This document shows positions 1 through 9,105 of a stretch of DNA of 26,890 nucleotides, piece by piece. Origin of the DNA: Methanolobus sp. UBA474 (lineage in GTDB: Archaea; Halobacteriota; Methanosarcinia; Methanosarcinales; Methanosarcinaceae); NCBI GenBank assembly GCA_002501695.1, contig DANZ01000072.1:1-26890 (forward strand). The letters run 5' to 3'. Positions within the stretch are counted from its first letter, which is position 1, and the number at the start of each line of letters is the position of its first letter. A program made the translations under genes and the position numbers. Below the pieces are notes generated by a model. That model made no database searches. It saw nothing but the letters and a program-made list of their open reading frames with translations, and was not told the origin of the DNA.

Positions 1-1857
1 ACCCTGTCCACAAATACAATACTGGAAGATACCGGTTTTCCTGTGGGTGTGATACTTGTAGGCGATTATGTCATTCCTAAGGAGGGTTTCCCTGCAAAGT
101 ACTATGTGCATCTGAGCGGCGGACATACCAGTAACGGTGAGGAGGCCGCGCCTCTTGATGAGGAAGGAGTTAAAAGGTTCGCAACGGAAATAAAAGACAA
201 CGTTGCAGCATTTGCAGTATCCTCTTTTTTCAGCAACAGGAATTCTGACCATGAGCTTGCTGTAAAGAAGATCATCCGGGATATCACGGGACTGCCTGTG
301 GTCTGCGGGCACGAGCTTTCACAGGAAGTGGGAGCATATGACCGCTCAATAACCGCATACCTGAACGCACAGTTGCTTCCAATCACGCATAAGTTCATCC
401 AGTCCATCATGCAGGATATCCGATCAAGGGGCATTGATGCTAACCTTCTCATGCTTAAGTGCGACGGCTCTATAGTCGGCATGGAAGAGGCGCTCGAGAG
501 GCCCATCGAATCAATTTTCTCAGGACCGGCTGCCAGTCTTGTAGGTGCTGCATATCTTACAGGATATGATACATGCGCAATGGTGGATGTGGGAGGCACA
601 AGCACGGATGTCGCGCTTATACGTAACGGTATCCCGGAGCTTAGTGACCAGGGAGCTGTTGTCGGTGGCTGGAAGACCATGGTAAAAGCCATCAGGATGG
701 AAACTTCCGCAACCGGGGGTGACAGTCATGTCTGGGTCCATGACGAGCGGATATTCCTGGGTCCCCGGAGGGTCATTCCTCTGTGCCGCGCTGCAGTCGA
801 ATATCCGGGTTTCATGGCCAAATTGCAGGAGTGCAAGGCCCCATCCCGAAAACTGTTCTGCGAAAATGTACAGCCTACCAAGTTCTTTGTGAGAACGGCC
901 AGCAGGCCCCTGGAACTGAACAGGTTCGAGGAAGAGATATATGATGCCATACAGAGCGTACCTGTATCATATCATGAACTGTTCCTCCGGCTTAAGAAGC
1001 AGCCCGGTGTCAGGTCACTGGACAGCCTCATACAGAAACGCCTTGTTCAGGCTATCGCATTCACACCCACCGATGCGCTGCATGTGCTTGGAGAGTTCAG
1101 GCTGTGGGATGCCCAGGCCTCGCTCATAGGCGCTGAGAGGCTTTCAAAATTCGTAAAAATGACACCTGAGGAGTTCTGCTCCGAGGTAAGGCGCAAGGTC
1201 GCAAGGAACATGGCGCATGACCTTATATCGTACCTTGTGGAAGGCATCCCGGAGTCTGTAGTTGACAGGATCCTTTCAGGCGAGAATTTCACCCGCTTCA
1301 AAGTAGATACTCCGGTAGTACTGCTGGGCGGCCCTGTAGGTGCTCTTAAGGAGGAAATGGGAAAGCTCATAGATGCACAGATAGTGGTTCCTGAACATTC
1401 CAGTGTAGGTAACGCAGTAGGTGCCCTTGTAGGCAAAGGCATCAAGCGCGTGGAGATCCTTGTGAAGAGGGACTTTGCTCCAATAACCGGTGATGGTGTC
1501 ACTCTTGAAGAACTGAAGACTGCAAAGGAGGTCGTTAAATACTTCGTATTTGCTCCTGACGGGAGGTATATATTCCCTGAGCATCTGGAAGCCATTGAGT
1601 ATGCAACCAGCGCCGCTAAGAAGGTCGTAATGGACTACATGCAGGCAGCAGGATACTCTTCCGGCGAGGTGGAAATACAGGTCACAAAGAAAGAGCTCTC
1701 TATAAGGGAAGGGGAAGAGCCTGTTGAGACAAAGGTAATTGTTGTGGGTATAGGCACATCAAGAGCCGTGGTCGAGAAGGATGTGATCCCGGATTACATG
1801 AGAAAGAAAGCTATAAGCTCCCGCAAGGCTTCAGAATACTCATATTCCGGAAAATGA
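1..1857 (+). CDS. Hydantoinase/oxoprolinase (HyuA-like) family protein, 5'-truncated by window
   Basis: The reading frame is open from base 1, so the gene begins before the window. A GTG at 43 is an internal valine, because the codons before it read as sensible protein (TLSTNTILEDTGFPVG). About 618 residues are visible. The ASKHA-type phosphate-binding signature VDVGGTSTDVALI lies near visible residue 195, and a late glycine-rich segment (VLLGGPVGAL, then SSVGNAVGALVG) closes the nucleotide fold. This is the layout of the HyuA half of ATP-dependent hydantoinases and 5-oxoprolinases, which open a cyclic amide at ATP cost; the true substrate in methanogens is not known. No HyuB-like partner is visible downstream, where the next gene is on the opposite strand. 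The C-terminal 75 or so residues (after FVFAPDGRYIFPEH) form a small extra domain I cannot name. Family assignment is firm, function is not. Confidence 0.85.
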   Translation, partial: TLSTNTILEDTGFPVGVILVGDYVIPKEGFPAKYYVHLSGGHTSNGEEAAPLDEEGVKRFATEIKDNVAAFAVSSFFSNRNSDHELAVKKIIRDITGLPVVCGHELSQEVGAYDRSITAYLNAQLLPITHKFIQSIMQDIRSRGIDANLLMLKCDGSIVGMEEALERPIESIFSGPAASLVGAAYLTGYDTCAMVDVGGTSTDVALIRNGIPELSDQGAVVGGWKTMVKAIRMETSATGGDSHVWVHDERIFLGPRRVIPLCRAAVEYPGFMAKLQECKAPSRKLFCENVQPTKFFVRTASRPLELNRFEEEIYDAIQSVPVSYHELFLRLKKQPGVRSLDSLIQKRLVQAIAFTPTDALHVLGEFRLWDAQASLIGAERLSKFVKMTPEEFCSEVRRKVARNMAHDLISYLVEGIPESVVDRILSGENFTRFKVDTPVVLLGGPVGALKEEMGKLIDAQIVVPEHSSVGNAVGALVGKGIKRVEILVKRDFAPITGDGVTLEELKTAKEVVKYFVFAPDGRYIFPEHLEAIEYATSAAKKVVMDYMQAAGYSSGEVEIQVTKKELSIREGEEPVETKVIVVGIGTSRAVVEKDVIPDYMRKKAISSRKASEYSYSGK

Positions 1858-1900
1858 GTGAAGGATGATCCCCTTCACAATTTTTTCTCCTTTTGTTTTT
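1858..1900 (+). terminator. Hairpin plus T-tract after the HyuA-like gene
   Basis: Immediately after the stop codon, GTGAAGG (1858-1864) pairs perfectly with CCTTCAC (1872-1878) across a seven-base loop, and is followed by T-rich DNA (TTTTTTCTCCTTTTGTTTTT). This fits a factor-independent terminator of the plus-strand gene. It lies only 13 bases beyond the end of the convergent aroA gene, but has no T-tract in the aroA direction. Confidence 0.7.
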
Positions 1901-1912
1901 AATATGTCTTGA

Positions 1913-3193
1913 TCAGCATACTTTCAGGTCCGCTCCGAGGGATCTCATATCCTCAAAGAATCCCGGGTAGGATATGTCAACCGACTCGACCGTATCGATC
2001 GTCGTGTTCCCTGCCACCATGCCGGCTATCGCCAATGACATCACGATCCTGTGGTCATGCCAGCCGTGTACCTCGGCGCCGCGCAGCTCTCCGCCGGTTA
2101 TTGTGAGGCTGTCCCGTTCTTCCTTTATGCTGACCCCCATCTTAGTGAGCTCGACTGCCATTGCATGCAGCCTGTCGGTCTCCTTGTAACGGACATGTTC
2201 TGCATTGCCTATCACAGTGACACCCTCCGCGCATGCGGCCAGCACTGCAATGGTGGGTACGAGATCAGGGGTGGCTCCCGCATCAAATGTCGTGCCTTTC
2301 AGTTTCTTACTGCCTGTCACGCGCACTATGCCCTCTTCCATGTCCCATGATATGTCGGCGCCCATGCTCCTGAGCACGTTGATGATCTCCACATCACCCT
2401 GTTTTGAGGGGAAGAGATTCTTCACTGCAACAGTGGACCCTGTGATAGCTGCAGCCGCAAGCAGGTATGAAGCGGATGAGAAATCGCCGGGCACCGTATA
2501 TTCCCTCAGGTCATATGTCTGGTTTGCGGGGATGATGAAACTGATGCTGCCGTTCTCTTCCACGATTATTTCCACGCCTGCCTGCCTTAGAAGTTCGATC
2601 GTGACATCCACGTAGGGCCTGGACTTCAGATCGCCTTTTATGTGGATTACAGTATCCCCGGTTGTAAGGGGACAGGCTATGAGCAAAGCAGAGATGAACT
2701 GGGAACTGATGGATCCGTCTATAGCTGCAGTACCGCCGTTGAGCCCGCCGCGTACCACAAGCGGTGCGCATCCGTTGCCGCGGGTGGAATATGCTTCGAT
2801 ACCAAGGCTGTTCAGCACATCCAGCAGGGGCGTGTTAGGACGCGTCCTGATAGAACTGTCACCTGTCAGCACTGTCACGCCTTTTACTACTGCTGAGATG
2901 GCTGTCATGAACCTTAAGGTCGTACCTGAGTTCGCGACATCTATAACGTTATCAGGCACATTCGGCTTACCTCCCGATCCGCGCACTATAAGCGTGTCTT
3001 CCCGCCTGTCAACACTAGCGCCGAAAGCCTCACAGGCCCTTACTGTTGCCAGGGTGTCGGCTGACAGGAGCGGCCTGTGAATGACGCACTTATCCGAGAG
3101 CGAAGCGATAGTAATGGCCCTGTGGGTATAGCTTTTTGAAGACGGTGCGAATACTTCACCATTGATCTTAGAGATGCCGGCAGATACTTTCAT
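1913..3193 (-). CDS. aroA: 3-phosphoshikimate 1-carboxyvinyltransferase (EPSP synthase)
   Basis: This is the sixth step of the shikimate pathway: it joins phosphoenolpyruvate to shikimate 3-phosphate to give EPSP, on the way to chorismate and the aromatic amino acids, in the cytosol. The 426-residue product has the full family length. Visible signatures are the N-terminal SSKSYTHRA (substrate-binding Lys, Ser and Arg), ANSGTTLRFM, the SSQFISALL segment, and the C-terminal RYKETDRLHAM with the catalytic Glu and PEP-binding Arg, then HGWHDHRIVMSLAIA. I chose the ATG at 3193 because GAGG sits six bases upstream; an in-frame start at 3229 would add twelve uncharacteristic residues and overrun that ribosome site. 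No other shikimate gene is adjacent. A box A-like element near 3262-3274 probably drives it. Confidence 0.96.
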   Translation of the reverse strand: MKVSAGISKINGEVFAPSSKSYTHRAITIASLSDKCVIHRPLLSADTLATVRACEAFGASVDRREDTLIVRGSGGKPNVPDNVIDVANSGTTLRFMTAISAVVKGVTVLTGDSSIRTRPNTPLLDVLNSLGIEAYSTRGNGCAPLVVRGGLNGGTAAIDGSISSQFISALLIACPLTTGDTVIHIKGDLKSRPYVDVTIELLRQAGVEIIVEENGSISFIIPANQTYDLREYTVPGDFSSASYLLAAAAITGSTVAVKNLFPSKQGDVEIINVLRSMGADISWDMEEGIVRVTGSKKLKGTTFDAGATPDLVPTIAVLAACAEGVTVIGNAEHVRYKETDRLHAMAVELTKMGVSIKEERDSLTITGGELRGAEVHGWHDHRIVMSLAIAGMVAGNTTIDTVESVDISYPGFFEDMRSLGADLKVC

Positions 3194-3261
3194 TTTATCC
3201 TCTTTTTCCAGAAAAGGTATCAATATCACACACTTTGGTGCATTTTCACAAACAGTAACGC

Positions 3262-3274
3262 TTGTATATTTTTG
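3262..3274 (-). promoter_or_regulatory. Putative box A of aroA
   Basis: On the minus strand this reads AAAAATATACAAG, an AT-rich TATA-like element about 70-80 bases ahead of the aroA ATG. A start site 25 bases downstream (near 3242) would give a leader of about 50 bases that includes the GAGG ribosome site. Assigned by pattern only. Confidence 0.4.
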
Positions 3275-3530
3275 CAGTCAAGCATGAAGTGATGGTATAT
3301 ATAGCTGTTCTGGATTGTATCTGCTCCTATAAAATAAGTACCTTTAAAGATCATATTTTGGAACCTCAGTTAGTAAGAACAGTTATCATTGTAAAGAGTA
3401 ATACACTAGCAAGACTCCAGTACGATAGATGTATCTATATTATAATCCATATAATAATTCTCCTTACTTTTAATTGATTATATGGACCATCCAATACAAC
3501 AATATAAGTGAGCAGAGGCAAGATAACAAA
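3275..3530 (+). promoter_or_regulatory. AT-rich intergenic region with putative promoter of the large sensor kinase
   Basis: No convincing gene is present here. Two TATA-like stretches (CTATATTATAATCC near 3435 and CCATATAATAATTC near 3447) lie 75-95 bases ahead of the kinase ATG at 3531. A weak AGAGG about 12 bases before that ATG may serve as ribosome site. The rest of the stretch is AT-rich with no repeat or hairpin that stood out. Confidence 0.35.
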
Positions 3531-6500
3531 ATGGACCGGCAAGCCAGTGTTGAGAGGGATATAACAAATATCCAGAGAGTTACATTGCTGTATCTCCTTC
3601 TGGCCAGTATATGGATCATATTTTCAGATACCTTTTTAGGATGGCTTGCTTCGGATATAGCTATTTACGCCAGACTGCAGACCTATAAAGGATGGGCCTT
3701 TGTCCTTGTTACTGGCTCGCTATTCTATCTATATCTTAAACCCCGGATCGAGGCACTTAAGAGGTCCCAGAGGGTCCTTTTGGAAACAAAGCAGGAACTG
3801 CATGAAAGTGAGGAGAAGTACCGGGGGTTGATAAATGGAATGAATGACACGGTCTGGGTCATTGACTTTGACGGGCGCATAATAGATGTGAATGACTCCT
3901 CTGTAAATGTTTTAGGCTATTCCAGGGAAGAACTGCTTTCCATGATCCCTCAGGACATCGATGCCGCACTGAGTGCCGAAGAGATAAGAAACCTTATCGG
4001 AAGAATGAAAACTGATCGGACTCAACTCTTTGGAACTACACATGTTGCTAAAGATGGAATGAAGGTCCCTGTGGAGATCAATTCCAGCCTCGTGACTTAC
4101 AAGGGAAAGCCAGCAATCCTGAGTATCGCAAGAGATGTCACCGAGCGCAGGCTGACAGAAGAAAAAATGCAGTATTTACTTGACCTGCTTAAAAGGACCG
4201 GGGAAATGGCCAAAGTGGGTGGATGGGAGTTCGATGCGGAAACATTACAGGGTTCATGGACTGAAGAAGTTGCCCGGATACACGATAAGGGTTTCCTTGA
4301 TCCAACGAACGTGAACACAGGCCTGGACTTTTATACAGAGGCATCAAAGCAGATAATCACCGGGGCCATGAATGAGGCTATAAAAAACGCTATCCCTTAT
4401 GATCTTGAATTACAGATGTTAACAGCAAAAGGGAACACCAAATGGGTCCGTTCGATCGGCCGGCCTGTAATTGAAGATGGTAAGGTTAAAAAGGTTGTAG
4501 GTTCGTTCCAGGATATCACAGAGCACAAACAGGCACAAGAGCGCGAACTTCATCTAAAGGAAGTACTCCTGGGGATCCGAAATGTGAACCAGCTCATCAC
4601 AAAAGAGAGTGATCCGGCACAACTTATTGAGAAAGCCTGCCGGAACCTGACAGAGACCCTGGGATATTATAGTGCGTGGATCGCAGTACTCAATGCAGAC
4701 GGGGCTGTTACAGCAACTGCTTCATCAGGTCTGAGCGATAAATTCGAAGCATTGGACAAACAATTGCAACATGGTGTTTTTCCCGGGTGTATGAAGGCTG
4801 CTCTTGGGAAGAAGCAAGTCCTGGTCATTGACACTTCAAATGGATATTGTTCGGATTGTCCTCTCGAACACGAATATTCAGACAGTGCAGTTCTGTGCTA
4901 TCGTCTGCAGTACAATGATAAATCATATGGTATTCTGACAGTTTCTGTACCTGCTGAATATGCCTATGTGGAAGAAGAGCAGTATCTTTTCACTGAGGTC
5001 GCAGATGATCTGGGGTTTGCATTCTATAAGTTCGAGATCGAGACGCAGAGAAGATATGCAGAACAGACTATCAGGGAACTTAATCAGTTTAATCAGTTCA
5101 CCCTTGATTCTTTAGGTGCAAATATTTGCGTACTGGATGAGACCGGGACCATTATAAAAACAAACAAATCCTGGAAATCTTTTGCCATTGCTAATTCGGC
5201 TGACCTTGAAAAGGTGTGTGAAGGAATCAATTACATTCAAACTGCGAAAAATGCCATGGGTCCGGATAGCGACTTGGCATTGCAATTTTCCAGGGGTATT
5301 GAAGATGTGATGAATGGATCGGCGGAACATTTCGAACTTGAATATCCATGTCATTCACCACATGAACAGCGATGGTTCCTGGGGAAGGTCAGTCCCTTTG
5401 AAGGCACTGATTCTTTCCTGCGTAAAGTTGTCATTTCTCACACAAACATTACTGAGAGAACACAAGTACAAAAGGCTCTCGAAAAACAGAACTCATTTAC
5501 TCAGGCTATTCTCGATAATCTTCCGATCGGATTAGCTGTAAACGAGTTTGATGGCGGGGATGCAAGTTATATGAATGTCAGATTCTCAGAGATATATGGC
5601 TGGCCTGAAGAAGAGCTTACGGATGTGTCCCGCTTTTTTGAACTCGTTTACCCGGATCCGCACTACCGCAAAGGTATCATGGAGCGTATCATGTCTGATA
5701 TCAATAGCGAAGACGCCGGCAGAATGCACTGGGACGACATTAGCATCCAAACAAAAGATAAAGGCAGGCGGTGGGTCTCAGCAGTCAATATCCCTATCAT
5801 CGAGCAAAACATAATGGTATCAACGGTTCAGGATGTCACGGAACGCAAAAAAGCCGAAGAGGATCTTAAAAGAAGGCTTGGCTATGAGCTTGCGACAGTG
5901 GAATGTATGCGTCTTTTGATCCAGTCGGAGGATATGGATGCGATATTGCCCTGTATCCTGGACATTATCCATCGTAATGTAAGTGATAGCAGGTCCTATA
6001 TCTTCCAAAACGAAGACGATCCAGAGCTGGGTCTTTGCATGTCGCAGATATATGAAGTTGTTGGCGAAGGAATAACGCAACAAATAGATAATCCTGTTTT
6101 GAAACATTTGCCATATAGCGAAGGGTCGCCTACACTTCTTGCCGCTTTGCAGTCAAGGAAGCAATATGCTCATGTGACAGAGGAACTGGATGATCCGGAC
6201 AGGACGATCCTGGCTGAACAGGGTATCCTTTCTGTCCTGATACTGCCCATATTCAGTGGGCAGGATCTCTGGGGTTTCATTGGGTTCGACGATTGCGTGA
6301 ACGCCAGGCACTGGCATGAGGACGACATCAACCTCCTTTGGGTCGTGGCTGACGGTATTGGTGAGGCTGTCCTTCGCAAGAGTGGCGAGAAGGCGCTCAA
6401 AGAGAGCGAAGAGCGATTCAAGGCACTTCACAATGCTTCATTCGGAGGCATCACCATCCATGATAAGGGAGTCATTCTGGACTGTAATCAGGGCCTTTCC

Positions 6501-7505
6501 GAAATATCGGGCTATCCTATCGAGGAACTTATCGGGATGGACGGATTGGTGCTCATAGCAGAACGATCCCGCGAAACAGTTATGAAGAACGTACTCTGCG
6601 GTTTCGAAGAGCCTTATGAGGTTATCGGGCTTCGCAAAGACGGCACGGAGTATCCTGCCAGGCTGGAAGCAAAGAATATCCCGTACAGGGGAAAAGAGGT
6701 TCGCGTTGTAGAATTCAGAGATATTACCGACCAGAAAAAAGCGGAGTATTCCCTGGTCGAAGCCAAAATGATGGCAGAAGAGAGCAGCCGCATAAAGTCA
6801 GAGTTCCTGGCGAACATGAGCCATGAGCTGCGCACTCCTCTTACTGCTATAATCGGTTTTTCAGATATTCTGGGCATCCAGCGGTTTGGAGAGCTGAACA
6901 CTAAACAACTCGAATACGTGGACCATATACTTAAAAGCGGCAAACACCTTCTTGAGGTTATCAATGACATTCTGGACCTGTCAAAGGTAGAAGCAGGCAA
7001 GATGGAACTTGACTGTGGGATATTCTCGGTTTCGGAACTGCTTGAAGAGGTCCAAAGATCGCTGTATCCGCTATCGGTACGGAAAAATATTAGGATAGAC
7101 CTGATGAACGATGTCCGGGAACCGGAAATATTTGCTGACAAATTAAAGCTTAAACAGATCATGTACAATCTGCTGAGCAATGCGATAAAGTTCACTCCGG
7201 ATAACGGCAAGGTTTCAGTCGTTGCCAGACAGGCCCACAACACCATCGAGATATCAGTCTCAGATACAGGTATCGGTATTCCTGAACACCGGCTGGAGGA
7301 AATATTCGATCCTTTCATGCAGGTCGACGCATCAAACAAAAGAAGATATGGAGGTACCGGTCTGGGACTTGCACTTGCCAGGCGATTTGTTGAGATGCAT
7401 GGTGGCACTATTCGAGTGGAAAGCGAGGAAGGAAAAGGAAGTACATTTACGTTTTCTATTGTGGATCAGGAACAAGCTGAGCAACCGGGTGTCAAAAGCG
7501 CATAA
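3531..7505 (+). CDS. Membrane-anchored multi-PAS/GAF sensor histidine kinase
   Basis: A 1324-residue sensor kinase. Order of parts: two membrane helices (about 17-38 and 53-70) with only a short outer loop; PAS1 (about 97-205); PAS2 (212-333); a cysteine-bearing GAF (339-503); PAS3 (520-640); PAS4 (655-770); GAF2 (783-950); PAS5 (961-1070); HisKA with the phospho-accepting His1098 in MSHELRTPL; and HATPase with N box (YNLLSNAIKF), SDTGIGIP and GGTGLGLA. All catalytic boxes are intact, so it should autophosphorylate. No receiver domain is fused and no response regulator is adjacent, so its partner is encoded elsewhere. The GAF1 domain carries Cys420, Cys440, Cys443 and Cys456, with a CxxC, which could be redox- or metal-related (inference). 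I prefer the ATG at 3531 over an in-frame TTG at 3474, whose extra 19 residues look like translated spacer. Signal sensed is unknown. Confidence 0.93.
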   Translation: MDRQASVERDITNIQRVTLLYLLLASIWIIFSDTFLGWLASDIAIYARLQTYKGWAFVLVTGSLFYLYLKPRIEALKRSQRVLLETKQELHESEEKYRGLINGMNDTVWVIDFDGRIIDVNDSSVNVLGYSREELLSMIPQDIDAALSAEEIRNLIGRMKTDRTQLFGTTHVAKDGMKVPVEINSSLVTYKGKPAILSIARDVTERRLTEEKMQYLLDLLKRTGEMAKVGGWEFDAETLQGSWTEEVARIHDKGFLDPTNVNTGLDFYTEASKQIITGAMNEAIKNAIPYDLELQMLTAKGNTKWVRSIGRPVIEDGKVKKVVGSFQDITEHKQAQERELHLKEVLLGIRNVNQLITKESDPAQLIEKACRNLTETLGYYSAWIAVLNADGAVTATASSGLSDKFEALDKQLQHGVFPGCMKAALGKKQVLVIDTSNGYCSDCPLEHEYSDSAVLCYRLQYNDKSYGILTVSVPAEYAYVEEEQYLFTEVADDLGFAFYKFEIETQRRYAEQTIRELNQFNQFTLDSLGANICVLDETGTIIKTNKSWKSFAIANSADLEKVCEGINYIQTAKNAMGPDSDLALQFSRGIEDVMNGSAEHFELEYPCHSPHEQRWFLGKVSPFEGTDSFLRKVVISHTNITERTQVQKALEKQNSFTQAILDNLPIGLAVNEFDGGDASYMNVRFSEIYGWPEEELTDVSRFFELVYPDPHYRKGIMERIMSDINSEDAGRMHWDDISIQTKDKGRRWVSAVNIPIIEQNIMVSTVQDVTERKKAEEDLKRRLGYELATVECMRLLIQSEDMDAILPCILDIIHRNVSDSRSYIFQNEDDPELGLCMSQIYEVVGEGITQQIDNPVLKHLPYSEGSPTLLAALQSRKQYAHVTEELDDPDRTILAEQGILSVLILPIFSGQDLWGFIGFDDCVNARHWHEDDINLLWVVADGIGEAVLRKSGEKALKESEERFKALHNASFGGITIHDKGVILDCNQGLSEISGYPIEELIGMDGLVLIAERSRETVMKNVLCGFEEPYEVIGLRKDGTEYPARLEAKNIPYRGKEVRVVEFRDITDQKKAEYSLVEAKMMAEESSRIKSEFLANMSHELRTPLTAIIGFSDILGIQRFGELNTKQLEYVDHILKSGKHLLEVINDILDLSKVEAGKMELDCGIFSVSELLEEVQRSLYPLSVRKNIRIDLMNDVREPEIFADKLKLKQIMYNLLSNAIKFTPDNGKVSVVARQAHNTIEISVSDTGIGIPEHRLEEIFDPFMQVDASNKRRYGGTGLGLALARRFVEMHGGTIRVESEEGKGSTFTFSIVDQEQAEQPGVKSA

Positions 7506-7641
7506 TAGGCACTTAATAAGCGCATAACATGTGCCTGTGACCAGGTGATAAATAATGATATATGGTTATCAGTGGTACTCTTATGTTACTGGTTGTGCGC
7601 TCCCTTTCGATGTATTCAATTAGATTAAATGCTATTAGCCT
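7506..7641. other. Intergenic spacer with a small inverted repeat
   Basis: AGGCAC (7507-7512) can pair with GTGCCT (7531-7536), but no T-tract follows on the plus strand. AAGCGCATAA occurs twice, 21 bases apart, once overlapping the kinase stop codon. No clear box A or ribosome site was found for the following gene. Confidence 0.35.
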
Positions 7642-8091
7642 ATGATGGTGCGAAAAACTCAATGCTACAGCATAGGATATGGCAACAGGTCCTTTGATGA
7701 TTTTGTGCGGATGCTTGCGGAGAGCAGAATAACCAACCTTGTTGATATCAGGAGATATCCCCAATCAACGTTTGACGATTTCAACGGGGAATCGCTGGAA
7801 AGATCCCTGCCCCTGAATGATATCATTTATACGCATTGTGAAGGAGTCGGAGGAATGCGGGACTCCACATATATCGAATATATGGGGACCGATGAGTTCA
7901 GGGGCAGTTTTGCAAAGCTTCTGGCCTATATAACCGACGTTCACGAAAAGGGTGGAAGGGTAGCGCTCATGTGCGCAGAAAAAAGCCCAAAAGGATGCCA
8001 CAGGCATTATCTTTCCATAAAACTGGAAGAAAACGGAGTAGAGGTCATTCACCTGATCGATCCCGGCCAGATGAGCCTCTTTATGTTCTAA
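7642..8091 (+). CDS. DUF488 family protein
   Basis: The 149-residue protein matches the DUF488 family along its whole length: N-terminal YSIGYGNRSFDDFVRML, then LVDIRRYPQS, and the C-terminal LMCAEKSPKGCHRHYLS with the characteristic Cys and Cys-His-Arg pattern, ending in the short hydrophobic tail LFMF. No biochemical role is established for the family; the conserved cysteines and arginines suggest an active site (inference). Two consecutive ATGs (7642 and 7645) are possible starts and neither has a clear ribosome site. The gene ends 16 bases from the end of the convergent htpX gene, with no obvious terminator between them. Confidence 0.88.
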   Translation: MMVRKTQCYSIGYGNRSFDDFVRMLAESRITNLVDIRRYPQSTFDDFNGESLERSLPLNDIIYTHCEGVGGMRDSTYIEYMGTDEFRGSFAKLLAYITDVHEKGGRVALMCAEKSPKGCHRHYLSIKLEENGVEVIHLIDPGQMSLFMF

Positions 8092-8107
8092 CTGACTGTA
8101 TGAAGTA

Positions 8108-8965
8108 TCACATTGCACGCAGGCGCCTGACACGCTCCTCGGTGACTGGATGGGTCCTGAACAGGTTCGTGAGCGAGCCTCCCTTCAGTGGATTGACTAT
8201 GAACATGTGTGCTGTGCTCTGGGATGCCTGTACGTCCCCTCTTCTTTCCCTGTAGTGGGCAGACCCGTATTCAAGTTTCTCCAGTGCATTTGCAAGAGCC
8301 CACGGCTTCTGTGAGATGCGCGCACCCTCGGCATCGGCGGCAAACTCTCTGGACCTTGAGATGGCCAGCTGGATTATCGTTGCTGCAATGGGTGCCACTA
8401 TTGCGAGAGCGATAAACCCTATGATATTGTTGCCTCCTTCATCATCCCTTCCGCCAATACCTCCGAAAATGGCTGCCCACTGGGCCCACGTGGCTATCAT
8501 TGTGATAACGCCGGCGATGGTTGCTGCAACGGCACTGATCAGCGTGTCACGGTTCCTGACGTGTGCAAGTTCATGTGCAAGCACACCTTCCAGTTCTTCC
8601 GCATTCAGCAGCTCTAGTATGCCCGTGGTTGCAGCTACTGCTGCGTGCCGGGGATCCCTTCCGGTTGCAAATGCGTTAGGCATTGATGTATTGACTATAT
8701 ATACCTTAGGCATGGGAAGATTTGCGCGGAGTGTAAGCTTCTGCACTATACCATACAGTTCAGGATGATCTGCAGCAGTAATTTCCTTTGCATGATACAT
8801 CTTCAGGACGATCTTGTCGCTGTACCAGTAAGCACCAAAGTTCATTATAATTGCAAAAATGAAGGCAATTATCATTCCTGAAGTCCCGCCAACCATCTGG
8901 CCTACTATCACCAGTAACCCTGTCAGTGTTGCCAGCAATAATGTTGTCTTAAGCATATTCCCCAT
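8108..8965 (-). CDS. htpX: HtpX-like membrane zinc metalloprotease
   Basis: An M48 family endopeptidase of the cytoplasmic membrane that degrades misfolded membrane proteins in well-studied relatives. The 285-residue length is typical. Two N-terminal membrane helices (about 5-22 and 28-47) precede the catalytic domain; the zinc motif HELAH places ligands at His131 and His135 with catalytic Glu132, and the third ligand lies in SREFAADAEGA. Two more hydrophobic helices follow the HExxH motif. The ATG at 8965 is preceded by GAGGT at good spacing. The gene has its own consensus box A (9028-9035) and is separated from the upstream lipoprotein gene by a terminator, so it is probably transcribed alone. 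Confidence 0.95.
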   Translation of the reverse strand: MGNMLKTTLLLATLTGLLVIVGQMVGGTSGMIIAFIFAIIMNFGAYWYSDKIVLKMYHAKEITAADHPELYGIVQKLTLRANLPMPKVYIVNTSMPNAFATGRDPRHAAVAATTGILELLNAEELEGVLAHELAHVRNRDTLISAVAATIAGVITMIATWAQWAAIFGGIGGRDDEGGNNIIGFIALAIVAPIAATIIQLAISRSREFAADAEGARISQKPWALANALEKLEYGSAHYRERRGDVQASQSTAHMFIVNPLKGGSLTNLFRTHPVTEERVRRLRAM

Positions 8966-9027
8966 TTTTTACCTCGTAGAGATATTATCATATTTTCTCA
9001 TAATCGTAATATGATTGTTTGTGCATC

Positions 9028-9041
9028 TATATAAATATTTC
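9028..9041 (-). promoter_or_regulatory. Box A promoter of htpX
   Basis: On the minus strand bases 9035-9028 read TTTATATA, the methanogen box A consensus, preceded by A-rich DNA. A start about 25 bases downstream (near 9005) would leave a leader of roughly 40 bases containing the GAGGT ribosome site. Confidence 0.6.
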
Positions 9042-9105
9042 TGCATGCAAGTTCTACAAGTGCTCATATTCTCAAAAATGATATGATCCAAAGCCAGAAT
9101 TCATT

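Noticed and set aside
43..45. GTG as start codon of the HyuA-like gene
   Set aside because: The frame is open to base 1 with protein-like codons and the conserved family N-terminus lies before this point, so the gene is truncated by the window.
1047..1595. Minus-strand frame of 182 residues opposite the HyuA-like gene
   Set aside because: Antisense shadow of a conserved coding region, with Ser/Thr-rich composition and no recognisable domain.
3262..3477. Plus-strand frame of 71 residues between aroA and the large kinase
   Set aside because: AT-rich spacer with Ile-rich, family-less translation, no ribosome site, and overlapping the promoter regions of both neighbours.
6614..7408. Minus-strand frame of 264 residues inside the kinase gene
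   Set aside because: It lies wholly opposite the HisKA and HATPase coding region, whose motifs are intact; the translation is Ser/Leu-rich antisense noise.
7497..7527. AAGCGCATAA repeated twice as a possible attachment site or array
   Set aside because: Only two copies, one inside the kinase stop region, and no integrase, array or mobile gene nearby.
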